Assembly (NCBI GenBank): GCA_965221415.1
Contig: OZ244887.1
Span: forward strand, 682,001-746,000
Length of the DNA: 64,000 nt
From: UBA8337 sp965221415
GTDB lineage: Bacteria; Pseudomonadota; Alphaproteobacteria; RS24
Reading direction: 5' to 3'
Position numbers and translations under genes: made by a program. The notes beneath the pieces are model-generated. The model searched no databases, had not been told where the DNA came from, and saw only the letters and a list, made by a program, of their open reading frames with translations. Position 1 is the stretch's first letter, and each line of letters opens with the position of its first letter. This document shows, in pieces, positions 34,349 to 42,480 of this stretch.

Positions 34349-34654
34349 ATGGCGGGCAAAACGATTACACGGGCTGATTTGAGCGAGATTGTTTACAACA
34401 CGGTTGGACTATCGCGCAGCGAGTCGGCACAGATTGTGGAGACCGTTCTCGAGGAAGTGTCAGAGGCTTTGGTACGCGGTGAGGATGTTAAGCTGTCTTC
34501 ATTTGGGTCGTTTTTGGTGCGCAATAAGAATGGCCGCATGGGTCGCAATCCGAAGACTGGGGAGGAAGTCCCCATCGAGCCGCGCCGCGTGTTGAGCTTT
34601 CGCGCGAGCCATGTGCTGAAAGATAAAATCAACAAATTGGCCAATCTCGACTAG
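34349..34654 (+). CDS. ihfA: Integration host factor subunit alpha
   Basis: IhfA forms the IHF heterodimer with IhfB, a sequence-specific DNA-bending protein. The protein has 101 residues. Its marks are TITRADLSEIVYNTVGLSRSES at the N terminus and the DNA-intercalating arm with GRNPKTGEEVPIEPRRVLSF, including the conserved proline. ATG 34349 has GAGGAG ten bases upstream; the frame is open 16 codons earlier without such a signal. It lies between fabH and a MerR-type gene, the usual alphaproteobacterial order. Confidence 0.94.
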   Translation: MAGKTITRADLSEIVYNTVGLSRSESAQIVETVLEEVSEALVRGEDVKLSSFGSFLVRNKNGRMGRNPKTGEEVPIEPRRVLSFRASHVLKDKINKLANLD

Positions 34655-34663
34655 GCACTTATT

Positions 34664-35059
34664 ATGAATGACGCCAAATCAAACACCGCCTTTCGAACCA
34701 TCAGTGAGGTGGGCGACACGCTTGCGTTGAAGCCGCATGTGCTGCGGTTTTGGGAAGGCAAGTTCGAGCAAATCCAACCCGTGAAGCGCGGCAATGGGCG
34801 ACGCTATTATCGCCCCGAAGATGTCGCGCTGATTGCAGGCATCCGTCATCTTCTGCACGAGCAGGGCATGACCATTCGGGGCGTGCAAAAAATGATTAAA
34901 GATGACGGCGTCGCGCATGTGCGCATGCTGGCGGATGCGTCGCCTGTGCCGCCACCCTCTTTGGGTGAGGGGCTTTCGCAGAGCCAGCGCAGGCAGCTCG
35001 AGAGCGCGCGGGATAGTTTGGCGCAAGCGCGTGGCTTTCTGGATGACGACAACGTCTAG
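34664..35059 (+). CDS. MerR family transcriptional regulator
   Basis: A 131-residue protein with an N-terminal MerR winged helix: FRTISEVGDTLALKPHVLRFWE, then RRYYRPEDVALIAGIRHLL and EQGMTIRGVQKMI. The remaining 45 residues form a short helical, probably dimerising part. No metal-binding cysteines are present, so it is not a metal sensor of the classic kind. This gene next to ihfA is widely conserved in alphaproteobacteria, but its targets are mostly unknown. Confidence 0.9.
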   Translation: MNDAKSNTAFRTISEVGDTLALKPHVLRFWEGKFEQIQPVKRGNGRRYYRPEDVALIAGIRHLLHEQGMTIRGVQKMIKDDGVAHVRMLADASPVPPPSLGEGLSQSQRRQLESARDSLAQARGFLDDDNV

Positions 35060-35102
35060 CTTGCTTGCCTTTTGGCAGGGAAGTGGCTAAAAAATCAAAC
35101 GT

Positions 35103-35179
35103 CGGAGCGTAGCGCAGCCCGGTAGCGCACTTGTCTGGGGGACAAGGGGTCGTGGGTTCGAATCCCGCCGCTCCGACCA
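35103..35179 (+). tRNA. tRNA-Pro (anticodon GGG)
   Basis: A 77-base tRNA with encoded ACCA end. The acceptor stem CGGAGCG pairs with CGCTCCG; the anticodon stem CTTGT/ACAAG encloses the loop CTGGGGG with anticodon GGG; the T arm GTGGG-TTCGAAT-CCCGC is regular. It reads CCC and CCU proline codons. The AT-rich R-M insert begins right after its 3' end. Confidence 0.97.
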
Positions 35180-35199
35180 TATATACCTAAATATAACAT

Positions 35200-35239
35200 A
35201 GTATAACCTAGTATAACTGATTTGTGTTATACTAGGTTA
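35200..35239. promoter_or_regulatory. AT-rich inverted repeat with three AGTATAAC boxes
   Basis: Two direct copies of AGTATAAC (35200-35207 and 35210-35217) stand exactly ten bases apart, and a third copy lies inverted at 35226-35233. The second and third are part of a perfect 14-bp inverted repeat (35204-35217 with 35226-35239, eight-base loop). It begins about 20 bases after tRNA-Pro(GGG) and ends about 127 bases before the methyltransferase start. It has no T-run, so it fits an operator or element end better than a terminator. The role is inferred from layout only. Confidence 0.5.
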
Positions 35240-35366
35240 GATATTAGCTTCTTTATCAGTGGGTTTGCTCACAGGCATAACACCCGTGATTCGCTAATCA
35301 TTGACGCGATATCAAGAATCGCGAGAGGTTTAGTTGATAAAGGGTTGTCATTCGGGAGGTGACGGC

Positions 35367-36395
35367 ATGCATGCCACAGATCAAATTGACGAAGCCATGA
35401 TTAAAGTTCGAGCAGCCGCTAATAAGTGGCTGATGGATAACTTCGAGGAACATCGCACATATCTTTCACACCAGTTGCCAGAATATAGCAATGGTGAATG
35501 GTTAGTCTCAATAGCAACCAAAAACATAAACGGGCACTCAATGCCGCTTGGCGTTCTTTCAATCAGTAAGGCGGGGGAAATTATACAAGCCGATGACCCT
35601 AAAGCGATTAGCGCAAACATTGATGATTTGTTGCGGCGCCAAGAAAGCCCCGACTCATACGGCAAGCGAATAAATGGTGCAAACTATCGGTTCTCAAATG
35701 GTGATGGCATAAAGGGAGCAAAACGCCTCGCTGATGGCGAGATTGATTTGCTATTAACAGACCCGCCCTATGGGATAAGCACCCCCTATGGTTGCGAGAA
35801 ACAAATCCCCCGCCGCCTTCGCGCTGATGGTAGCGACTTTATAATGCCGCGTGGTAACTTTGGCGACTGGGACAAGAGCATTGTGCCAAAAGATTGGCTT
35901 GATGTTGTCCTTCCTAAAGTTTCGGGATGGGTGGTGAGCTTTTGTGGTCACGCGCAAATTGACGATTACCAAAAATCGTTACGAGAGCATAAGTTTGTCG
36001 CAGTCGGGACGCTTGTTTGGCAGAAAACAAACCCCGTGCCCTTCAACGCAAAGCATAAGCCAGTCAATGCGTGGGAAGCGGTGGTTGTTGGGAAGCGGGC
36101 GGGTGTGCCTTTTAATGGCGATGGTGTGGTTCATAATGTATTCAAGCACAAATCACCTTCACCCCAAACCCGCATACACCCGACACAAAAGCCGCTTGGC
36201 TTATTGTCCCAATTTATCGACTTATTTAGCGCGGAAGGTGACACCATTTTAGACCCGTTTGCGGGGAGTGGTAGCACAATCATTGCCGCCGCCTTAGCTA
36301 ATCGCTACGCGATAGGGTATGAGGCTTCCGAAGATATATACCAAGCCGCTTGCCGCAAAATAAAGGGCGAAGTTAATGCACGTATCAGACTATGA
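35367..36395 (+). CDS. DNA methyltransferase, beta class (putative type II modification enzyme)
   Basis: A 342-residue S-adenosylmethionine-dependent DNA methyltransferase. The catalytic motif DPPY is at residues 132-135 and the SAM-binding FAGSGST at 298-304; this order, with the target-recognition region between them, is that of the beta class. HPTQKP at 271-276 is the usual motif before the SAM site. DPPY enzymes methylate adenine N6 or cytosine N4; by motif alone I favour N6-adenine. The first 110 residues are an N-terminal extension I do not recognise. ATG 35367 has GGGAGGT six bases upstream, better than the TTG at 35334. It overlaps the endonuclease candidate by 20 bases. Confidence 0.9.
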   Translation: MHATDQIDEAMIKVRAAANKWLMDNFEEHRTYLSHQLPEYSNGEWLVSIATKNINGHSMPLGVLSISKAGEIIQADDPKAISANIDDLLRRQESPDSYGKRINGANYRFSNGDGIKGAKRLADGEIDLLLTDPPYGISTPYGCEKQIPRRLRADGSDFIMPRGNFGDWDKSIVPKDWLDVVLPKVSGWVVSFCGHAQIDDYQKSLREHKFVAVGTLVWQKTNPVPFNAKHKPVNAWEAVVVGKRAGVPFNGDGVVHNVFKHKSPSPQTRIHPTQKPLGLLSQFIDLFSAEGDTILDPFAGSGSTIIAAALANRYAIGYEASEDIYQAACRKIKGEVNARIRL

Positions 36396-37089
36396 GCAGC
36401 TTTTCTCTGAGGGTTCTAAATCGCAGGGGGTGTTTGCGGTTCTTAGAGACCAGCAATGGCATTGCCGCGAATGTGAATACAGGCATATAAATATCACACA
36501 AATTGCAGGCGGTGGGGGAATACAAGGGCTAGAACGCGGCACTGGTTCACGTCCGGGGATTGTTATTGAAAGTGCCAATCATTTTTGCGGCGATTGTGAG
36601 AAAACAACACGCCAAGATAAGTGGACGGGGCAATTTGTATCGGCGGTGCAGATGGCAGGAATGACATCCGCTTTTGTGCGCCGCGCCGCAACCTTACTTG
36701 GTCGGCGCGATGTAGTAGAAAAGACAGAGAGGCCAGTTAATCAACTAACGCTTGACCACAAACTACCGATGTTGCGATGGGATGAAGACGCGAAACAGTC
36801 TCAAACAGGCTACACCAATATGACGGATGATGATATTCGCGAGACTTTCCAGTTGTTAAAAAAGACAAATGGCAGTGTCAGTCATAACTCGCTGAAAAGC
36901 CGCGCTTGCGAGAAATGCTTTAAGCAAGGAAAACGCGGTAAGCCTTTTGGGATAGATTTCTACTATGAAGGCGATAGCCTATGGCGCGGTAAGGACAAGA
37001 AAGACCCGAATGGTTGTGTAGGTTGCGGATGGTTTGATTTCGCGAAATGGCGTAGTGCATTGAATTTGAAATTGGCAAAACCAACATAA
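36376..37089 (+). CDS. Putative zinc-binding HNH-type restriction endonuclease
   Basis: A 237-residue protein with four CxxC pairs (Cys30/33, 71/74, 178/181, 214/217) and a histidine-metal core of HNH type: Asp127-His128 in LTLDHKLP, and His170-Asn171 just before the third CxxC. This is the pattern of a beta-beta-alpha-metal nuclease held by zinc. A Gly-rich stretch (45-62) follows the first pair. The start lies inside the end of the methyltransferase gene, so the two are co-translated. The partner methyltransferase makes a restriction enzyme the best reading; the recognition site is unknown. I have not matched it to a named enzyme. Confidence 0.7.
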   Translation: MHVSDYEQLFSEGSKSQGVFAVLRDQQWHCRECEYRHINITQIAGGGGIQGLERGTGSRPGIVIESANHFCGDCEKTTRQDKWTGQFVSAVQMAGMTSAFVRRAATLLGRRDVVEKTERPVNQLTLDHKLPMLRWDEDAKQSQTGYTNMTDDDIRETFQLLKKTNGSVSHNSLKSRACEKCFKQGKRGKPFGIDFYYEGDSLWRGKDKKDPNGCVGCGWFDFAKWRSALNLKLAKPT

Positions 37090-37156
37090 ATGGATAATGG
37101 AGGCAGCTACGAAGTTTGATAGGGCTTTCAGAAAACGCGCGGAAAAGATTAACCCT

Positions 37157-37177
37157 AAATAAAAGGGTCGTGCGACC
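37157..37177 (-). terminator. Weak terminator after the DUF2842 gene
   Basis: Read on the minus strand, GGTCG and CGACC form a five-pair stem around CA (37166-37177) and are followed by CTTTTATTT. It lies 15 bases beyond the DUF2842 stop. The stem is short, so the call is tentative; it also marks the right edge of the accessory insert. Confidence 0.35.
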
Positions 37178-37191
37178 ATTGCAGCAATGCC

Positions 37192-37407
37192 CTAATCCGC
37201 GCGTTGCATCCAATAGATAATCGCGCCGGCGGGGATGACCCACGCGATGCCCGTCACCAGATAATAGAAAAATTGCAGCCATGGATTTTCTGGCACGTTG
37301 GTTGTCACCGCGACCGTCATCACAATGAGTGCGTAGAAGAAAACCAAGGCGAGCATCAGCACGAGGCCAATCAGTTTGCGCACGCGGATGGGAAGCCATG
37401 GTTTCAT
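37192..37407 (-). CDS. DUF2842 small membrane protein
   Basis: A 71-residue protein with two membrane segments (about 12-32 and 46-66) joined by a short loop with ENPWLQFFYYLVTG. The basic start RVRKLIG and final aromatic WMQR match DUF2842, a family found almost only in alphaproteobacteria. Function unknown. It diverges from ctaA with 79 bases between the starts, and heme-protein membrane genes are frequent neighbours of this family. Confidence 0.8.
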   Translation of the reverse strand: MKPWLPIRVRKLIGLVLMLALVFFYALIVMTVAVTTNVPENPWLQFFYYLVTGIAWVIPAGAIIYWMQRAD

Positions 37408-37486
37408 GGCGCCTGCTTAGCATAAGCGGTGATTGGTCGCAACTGACTGGCAAGACGTGCGCCGCGCTAATCTGTATAAAGGGGGC

Positions 37487-38509
37487 ATGACGACTGAGAG
37501 CTGCATCCCCCCGACGCGCGCTGACCGCCAAATTGCTGTTTGGCTGTTCACGGTGGCTGGATTTGTGGTGCTACTGGTGCTGATTGGTGGGCTGACGCGG
37601 CTGACGGATAGCGGCCTATCGATTACCGAATGGGCACCGATTAGGGGTGCGCTTCCGCCGCTAAGCCATGCGGACTGGTTGATGGCGTTCGAGAAATATA
37701 AGCAAATCCCTGAATATCAACTGGTCAATGCGGGGATGAGCCTCGAGGCGTTTAAAACGATCTATTGGTGGGAATGGGCGCACCGTTTGCTTGGCCGTAT
37801 CGTTGGGGTGGTTTTTCTGGTTCCGTTTATTGTGTTTTGGGGGCAGGGCAAAATCGCCCGCGCCCGTGTGCCGGCTCTGCTCGGCCTGTTTGCCTTGGGA
37901 GGGCTGCAGGGCTTTATGGGGTGGTATATGGTCGCCAGTGGGCTGAGCGAACGGGTCGATGTCAGCCAATATCGTCTGGCGATGCATCTTGGACTGGCGC
38001 TGATTATTTTCGCGATAAGCCTCTGGTTGGCGTTGAGCTATTGGCGAGGTGCGTGCGTGCCTGTGCCGCGTTCTTTTGATGTGAGTGTCGCAGGCGTTAT
38101 CGTCGTGGCTGTGGTGATGCAATCCTTGCTGGGCGCGTTGGTGGCGGGCATCGATGCCGGCACGACATACACGGATTGGCCGTTTATGGATGGCGCGTTC
38201 ATCCCGTCTGGATTGCTGCTGCAAGAGCCAGCCATCCGCAATTTCTTTGAGAACCATCTGACCGTTCAGTTTGACCATCGCATGATGGCCTATGCGCTGA
38301 CGGTGTTGATTATCTGGCACGCGTGGCGTGTTAAAGGGGCGGCGGCCTTGGCGTTGGGCGGCGGCGTGGTGCTGCAAGTTGGCCTCGGCATTGCGACTTT
38401 GCTGTGGGCATCGCCGTTGATATTGGCGGCGGCGCATCAGCTTGGCGCGGTTGCCTTATTGGCGATTGCGGTCTTGCATTTGCATTTACTGCGCTATAAC
38501 AACGCATAA
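37487..38509 (+). CDS. ctaA: Heme A synthase CtaA
   Basis: CtaA oxidises the methyl group of heme O to the formyl group of heme A for aa3-type cytochrome oxidase. The 340-residue protein has eight membrane segments and the four heme-ligand histidines of the family, in WEWAHRLLGR, AMHLGLALI, QFDHRMMAY and AAAHQLGAVAL. GGLTRLTDSGLSITEWAP near residue 45 is the signature loop. ATG 37487 follows AAAGGGGG; an upstream in-frame GTG/ATG is rejected on that ground. Confidence 0.95.
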   Translation: MTTESCIPPTRADRQIAVWLFTVAGFVVLLVLIGGLTRLTDSGLSITEWAPIRGALPPLSHADWLMAFEKYKQIPEYQLVNAGMSLEAFKTIYWWEWAHRLLGRIVGVVFLVPFIVFWGQGKIARARVPALLGLFALGGLQGFMGWYMVASGLSERVDVSQYRLAMHLGLALIIFAISLWLALSYWRGACVPVPRSFDVSVAGVIVVAVVMQSLLGALVAGIDAGTTYTDWPFMDGAFIPSGLLLQEPAIRNFFENHLTVQFDHRMMAYALTVLIIWHAWRVKGAAALALGGGVVLQVGLGIATLLWASPLILAAAHQLGAVALLAIAVLHLHLLRYNNA

Positions 38510-38577
38510 ACATACGGTAAATAAATACCAAATATATAAACCATTGTTTTTTCTTTATAATATCACGCAGAACGCGC

Positions 38578-38606
38578 TTGATTTCCGCTGAACATGCGCG
38601 TAAAAC
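38578..38606 (+). promoter_or_regulatory. Candidate promoter of rplM-rpsI
   Basis: TTGATT at 38578-38583 and TAAAAC at 38601-38606 are separated by 17 bases and lie 30 bases before the rplM ATG. A TATAAT at 38556-38561 is an alternative -10 but has no good -35 partner. The whole 127-base gap is AT-rich and is the likely control region for the ribosomal-protein pair. Confidence 0.4.
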
Positions 38607-38636
38607 ACCTCATCTGTTACGAGATAGGAAACGGTT

Positions 38637-39098
38637 ATGAAGACTTATTCTGCAAAACCCGCTGAGATTGAGAAGAAGTGGATTCTCATCGACGCTGAGA
38701 ACATGGTTGTCGGACGCTTGGCGGCTATCATCGCGACGCGCCTGCGCGGCAAGCATTTGCCGATTTACACGCCGCATATGGATTGCGGCGACCATGTCGT
38801 CGTTATCAATGCTGATAAAGTGAAATTTACGGGCAAGAAGCTGTCGGATAAAAAATATTATCGCCATACGGGCTACCCCGGTGGCCTTAAAGAAACCACG
38901 CCAGAGAAAATACTCGAAGGCAAAATACCTGAGCGCGTGGTTGAGTTGGCGGTGAAGCGCATGTTGCCGCGTGGGTCGTTGGCACGTCAGCAAATGAGCC
39001 ATCTGAAAATCTATGCGGGCGCTGAGCATCCGCACGAGGCGCAGTCGCCTGAAATACTTGATGTAGCGGCGATGAACGCCAAGAATGTGAGGGCGTAA
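38637..39098 (+). CDS. rplM: Large ribosomal subunit protein L13
   Basis: L13 is an early-assembly protein of the 50S subunit. The 153-residue protein has KKWILIDAENMVVGRLAA near the start, DCGDHVVVINADKVKFTGKK, YYRHTGYPGGLKE, and AVKRMLPRGSLARQQM, all family signatures. AGGAAACGG precedes the ATG. It is followed after one base by rpsI, the universal L13-S9 pair. Confidence 0.98.
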   Translation: MKTYSAKPAEIEKKWILIDAENMVVGRLAAIIATRLRGKHLPIYTPHMDCGDHVVVINADKVKFTGKKLSDKKYYRHTGYPGGLKETTPEKILEGKIPERVVELAVKRMLPRGSLARQQMSHLKIYAGAEHPHEAQSPEILDVAAMNAKNVRA

Positions 39099-39099
39099 T

Positions 39100-39594
39100 A
39101 TGTCTGAAACAACAGAAACAACTCTCGAAAATCTTGACGCCGCGATGGCGAGCGAAGGCGTTGAGGTGGTTGCCCCAACCGCGCCTGCCGAGCCACAAAT
39201 TGATGAGCAAGGCCGTGCCTATGCAACGGGCAAGCGTAAAAATGCCATCGCCCGTGTTTGGATTAAGCCGGGTAGCGGTGTCATCACGGTCAATGGCAAA
39301 GAGGAAGTGCAGTTTTTTGCGCGCCCTGTGCTGCGTATGATTTTGCGTCAGCCTTTGGTTGTTGCCGAGCGTGACGGTCAGTTTGATGTTGTCGCGACTG
39401 TTAGCGGCGGTGGCCTGTCGGGTCAAGCTGGTGCGGTGCGCCATGGGATATCAAAAGCTCTGACTTATTACGAGCCAGCTTTGCGTCCGGTTCTGAAAAG
39501 CGGTGGTTTCTTAACCCGCGATAGTCGCGTCGTTGAGCGTAAGAAATATGGTCGTGCCAAAGCGCGCCGTAGTTTCCAATTCTCGAAACGCTAA
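39100..39594 (+). CDS. rpsI: Small ribosomal subunit protein S9
   Basis: S9 contacts the P-site tRNA with its C-terminal tail. The 164-residue protein has an acidic, low-conservation N-terminal extension of about 40 residues, typical of alphaproteobacteria, then YATGKRKNAIARVWIKPGSG and GGLSGQAGAVRHGISKAL. It ends with the basic tail GRAKARRSFQFSKR; the final Lys-Arg reaches the decoding centre. Confidence 0.98.
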   Translation: MSETTETTLENLDAAMASEGVEVVAPTAPAEPQIDEQGRAYATGKRKNAIARVWIKPGSGVITVNGKEEVQFFARPVLRMILRQPLVVAERDGQFDVVATVSGGGLSGQAGAVRHGISKALTYYEPALRPVLKSGGFLTRDSRVVERKKYGRAKARRSFQFSKR

Positions 39595-39619
39595 TTTAGC
39601 GCTCCATTATTGAACGGCG

Positions 39620-39648
39620 AGAGGGCTTTCTTCGTGAAGGCTCTTTTC
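39620..39648 (+). terminator. Probable terminator after rpsI
   Basis: AGAG (39620-39623) pairs with CTCT (39641-39644), and an inner CTTT/GAAG stem with a six-base loop is separated by a small GG/G internal loop. TTTTC follows. The hairpin starts 26 bases after the rpsI stop. The internal loop makes it less certain than a perfect stem. Confidence 0.45.
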
Positions 39649-39715
39649 GGTCGTTCTATGCTTTGCGATTTGCGCGCTTTTTGTTATGAATATGTAAGCA
39701 AAAAAGGAATAATCT

Positions 39716-40189
39716 ATGGCCGAATATATACCTGGAAGCACAGTTACCATCCAAGAAATCATGGATTTCATACCGCATCGTTATCCGTTTTTGTTGATTG
39801 ACCGTGTGGTTGAAATCAAGGGCGATGAGTATGGCGTTGGCATTAAAAATGTCACGGCCAATGAGCCTTGGGCGATGGGGCATTTCTCGCACATGCCGGT
39901 TTTTCCGGGCGTGCTGATTATCGAGGCGATTGCGCAGACGGCGGCGATTGTGGCGATGGAAAATGCCAAGAGCGAGGGCAACGAGATACGCGGTGATCTG
40001 ATTTATCTTATGACGGTTGATAAGGTGCGGTTTCGCAATCCAGTGACGCCGGGTGACCAGATGCGTATTCAGGTGACGAAAATCCGCCGTCGCAATATGG
40101 CGTATAAATTTAAAGGCGAAGTGTTCGTCGATGGTCAGCTGATGGCCGAAGGCGAGATTATGGCTGTCAATATGGATGCGAATGATTGA
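39716..40189 (+). CDS. fabZ: 3-hydroxyacyl-[ACP] dehydratase FabZ
   Basis: FabZ removes water from 3-hydroxyacyl-ACP in fatty-acid elongation and for lipid A acyl chains. The 157-residue hot-dog protein starts with IQEIMDFIPHRYPFLLID. The catalytic region reads GHFSHMPVFPGVLIIEAIAQ, with the histidine and glutamate kept but Ser-His in place of the usual Pro-Gly after HF. It stands next to rplM-rpsI and argC and not in the lpxD-fabZ-lpxA cluster where it usually lies. AAAAAGGAATAATCT precedes the ATG. Confidence 0.92.
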   Translation: MAEYIPGSTVTIQEIMDFIPHRYPFLLIDRVVEIKGDEYGVGIKNVTANEPWAMGHFSHMPVFPGVLIIEAIAQTAAIVAMENAKSEGNEIRGDLIYLMTVDKVRFRNPVTPGDQMRIQVTKIRRRNMAYKFKGEVFVDGQLMAEGEIMAVNMDAND

Positions 40190-40192
40190 GAC

Positions 40193-41239
40193 GTGAGCAT
40201 GAGTGTGGGCAAAATCAATGTCGGGATTATTGGTGCGTCGGGGTATACGGGCGCCGATGCTGTGCGTCTGCTTGGTGTTCATCCGCATGTCACGATTAAG
40301 TTTTTAACTGGAAACGCGCATGCGGGCAGGGCGTTGGCCGAGATTTATCCGCAATTTGGCGGTCTTGATATGCCCGCCTTGATAAAGGTCGAGGATGCGG
40401 ATTGGTCAGATATTGATGTCGCGATTTGTGGCTTGCCGCATTCGACAGCGCAGGATGTTATTGCGCAAGTCCCAGAGCATGTGCGGATAATTGATATGTC
40501 GGCTGATTTTCGGTTGCGCGATGCGGATACTTACGCTGCGTGGTATGGCCGTGCGCATGATAATCCAGATTTGCTGGGTGAGGCGGTGTATGGCCTTAGC
40601 GAGCATTATGCGGATGCGATTAAGCAAGCGCGCTTGGTGGCGTGTCCGGGGTGTTATCCAACGGCGACCCTACTGGCATTATTGCCTTTGGTGACGGCTG
40701 GTTTGGTCAGCACAGAGGATATGATTATTGATGCGAAGTCGGGCGTGACAGGGGCGGGTCGGAGTTTGAAAGAGCAAAATCTATTCTCTGAAGTTGCCGA
40801 AGGCATGAACGCCTATAGTGTGGCGGCGCATCGCCATGCGCCAGAGATTGAGCAAGAGATTGCGAAAGCCGCAGCACTTGATGATATGCGGGTGAGCTTC
40901 ACGCCGCATCTCGTGCCGATGAATCGCGGTGAATATGTGTCGGCCTATGTGAAATGCGAGAACGTGAAAGCGGCAGATATCAAAGCCGCTTGGGGCGATT
41001 TTTATGGTGATAAGCCGTTTGTGCGGGTGGTCGATGATGTGCCTGCGACGCGGCATGTGCGCGGCTCGAATTATTGTTTGCTGTCGGCCTTTGATGACCG
41101 TATTGAGGGGCGGGCGATTTTGTTCGCGACGCTCGACAATTTGGTTAAAGGCTCGACTGGGCAGGCCGTGCAGAATATGAATTTGATGTTTGGGTTTGAC
41201 GAAATGGCGGGATTGGCGCAACAGCCGCTTTATCCTTAA
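40193..41239 (+). CDS. argC: N-acetyl-gamma-glutamyl-phosphate reductase ArgC
   Basis: ArgC reduces N-acetylglutamyl phosphate to the semialdehyde in arginine synthesis. The 348-residue protein has the Rossmann opening VGIIGASGYTGADAVRLL, the catalytic cysteine in VACPGCYPTATLLAL near residue 153, and SGVTGAGRSLKEQNLF. A GTG at 40193 and an ATG at 40199 are both in frame; the difference is two residues. It follows fabZ after three bases. Confidence 0.95.
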   Translation: MSMSVGKINVGIIGASGYTGADAVRLLGVHPHVTIKFLTGNAHAGRALAEIYPQFGGLDMPALIKVEDADWSDIDVAICGLPHSTAQDVIAQVPEHVRIIDMSADFRLRDADTYAAWYGRAHDNPDLLGEAVYGLSEHYADAIKQARLVACPGCYPTATLLALLPLVTAGLVSTEDMIIDAKSGVTGAGRSLKEQNLFSEVAEGMNAYSVAAHRHAPEIEQEIAKAAALDDMRVSFTPHLVPMNRGEYVSAYVKCENVKAADIKAAWGDFYGDKPFVRVVDDVPATRHVRGSNYCLLSAFDDRIEGRAILFATLDNLVKGSTGQAVQNMNLMFGFDEMAGLAQQPLYP

Positions 41240-41280
41240 GCAGCCATTCTATAGCCATAATTATGGGGCAAAGAGAAAAG

Positions 41281-42480
41281 ATGGAACAGGAATTTCAACG
41301 TATTCAGCGTTTGCCGCCCTATGTGTTTGAGCGGGTCAATAAGTTGAAGGCTGAGGCGCGCGCGCAAGGCAAGGATATAATTGACTTTGGCATGGGCAAT
41401 CCAGATTTGCCAACGCCAGAGCATATTGTTGAGAAATTGGTTGAGACGGTTCGCAATCCGCGCACGCATCGCTATTCTGCCTCTAAGGGCATTTTGGGGC
41501 TGCGCAAGGCGCAGGCGAATTATTATGCCCGCCGATTTGATGTGAAGCTCGACCCAGATACGGAGGTCATCGCCACGCTTGGGTCGAAAGAGGGCTTTGC
41601 CAATATGGCGCAAGCGATAACTGACCCCGGCGATGTTATTCTAGTGCCAAACCCGACTTATCCGATTCATGCGTTTGGGTTCATCATTTCAGGCGCAACT
41701 ATCCGTCACTTGCCGAACGAGGCCGATACCGATTTTTTCGAGGTGCTTGACCAAGCCGTCGTGCATAGCCATCCAAAGCCAAAGGCGTTGGTGTTAAATT
41801 ATCCGGGCAATCCGACAGCGCAAGTGGTCGACCTCGATTTCTATAAAGAAGTCGTGGCGTATGCAAAAAAGCACGACATTATTTTGCTGTCAGATTTGGC
41901 CTATGCTGAGATTTACTTTGACGAGAACAATCCGCCGCCGTCGATATTGCAAGTGAATGGCGCAAAAGATGTGGCGGTTGAGTTCACCTCGCTGTCGAAA
42001 ACTTTTTCCATGCCGGGGTGGCGTATGGGGTTTGCGGTCGGTAATGAACGCCTTATCGGGGCGCTCACCCGCATCAAATCTTACCTCGATTATGGCGCGT
42101 TTACGCCGATACAAGTGGCGGCGGCGGCAGCCTTGGACAGTCCCGAAGAAGTTATCCGCGATATTCGTAATGTCTATAAAGAACGCCGCGATGTGTTGAT
42201 TGATGTGTTCCATCGCTCGGGGTGGGATGTGCCAGCGCCGGCGGCCACCATGTTTGCGTGGGCGAAAATCCCTGAGCCATTCACGGATTTGAACTCGCTC
42301 GAATTTTCAACGCTCTTGCTACAAGAAGCAGATATTGCGGTGTCGCCGGGCATTGGCTTTGGCGAGTATGGCGATAAACATGTGCGCATTGCCTTGGTTG
42401 AAAACGAACAGCGTATTCGCCAAGCGGGGCGTAACCTAAAACGCTTTTTCGATGCGCATAAGAAAACAGCAGCCGAATGA
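41281..42480 (+). CDS. Class I/II PLP aminotransferase (alanine/LL-DAP aminotransferase-like)
   Basis: A 399-residue PLP-dependent aminotransferase. It has DFGMGNPDLPTPEHIVEKL near residue 35, VLNYPGNPTAQVVDLDFY near 170, the Schiff-base lysine in SLSKTFSMPGWRMGFAVGN, and the conserved Arg in KHVRIALVENEQRIRQA. This group, with a GNPDLPTP box, includes AlaC-type alanine transaminases and enzymes annotated as LL-diaminopimelate aminotransferases. Its place directly before hom fits an aspartate-family role, but the substrate is inferred. ATG 41281 matches homologues better than ATG 41263. It overlaps hom by four bases. Confidence 0.88.
   Translation: MEQEFQRIQRLPPYVFERVNKLKAEARAQGKDIIDFGMGNPDLPTPEHIVEKLVETVRNPRTHRYSASKGILGLRKAQANYYARRFDVKLDPDTEVIATLGSKEGFANMAQAITDPGDVILVPNPTYPIHAFGFIISGATIRHLPNEADTDFFEVLDQAVVHSHPKPKALVLNYPGNPTAQVVDLDFYKEVVAYAKKHDIILLSDLAYAEIYFDENNPPPSILQVNGAKDVAVEFTSLSKTFSMPGWRMGFAVGNERLIGALTRIKSYLDYGAFTPIQVAAAAALDSPEEVIRDIRNVYKERRDVLIDVFHRSGWDVPAPAATMFAWAKIPEPFTDLNSLEFSTLLLQEADIAVSPGIGFGEYGDKHVRIALVENEQRIRQAGRNLKRFFDAHKKTAAE

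Noticed and set aside
35200..35239. Reading the inverted repeat as a plain rho-independent terminator of tRNA-Pro
   Set aside because: The stem is AT-rich and is not followed by a T-run, and the extra direct box argues for a protein site. It cannot be fully excluded.
37097..37162. A 21-codon open frame (ATG to TAA) after the endonuclease gene
   Set aside because: Too short, no ribosome site and no known match. It may be chance or a remnant.
35180..37191. Search for a copy of the tRNA-Pro(GGG) 3' end on the right side of the R-M insert (att duplication)
   Set aside because: The sequence at 37090-37191 has no stretch matching the end of the tRNA, and no integrase is encoded. Integration at the tRNA remains only a guess.
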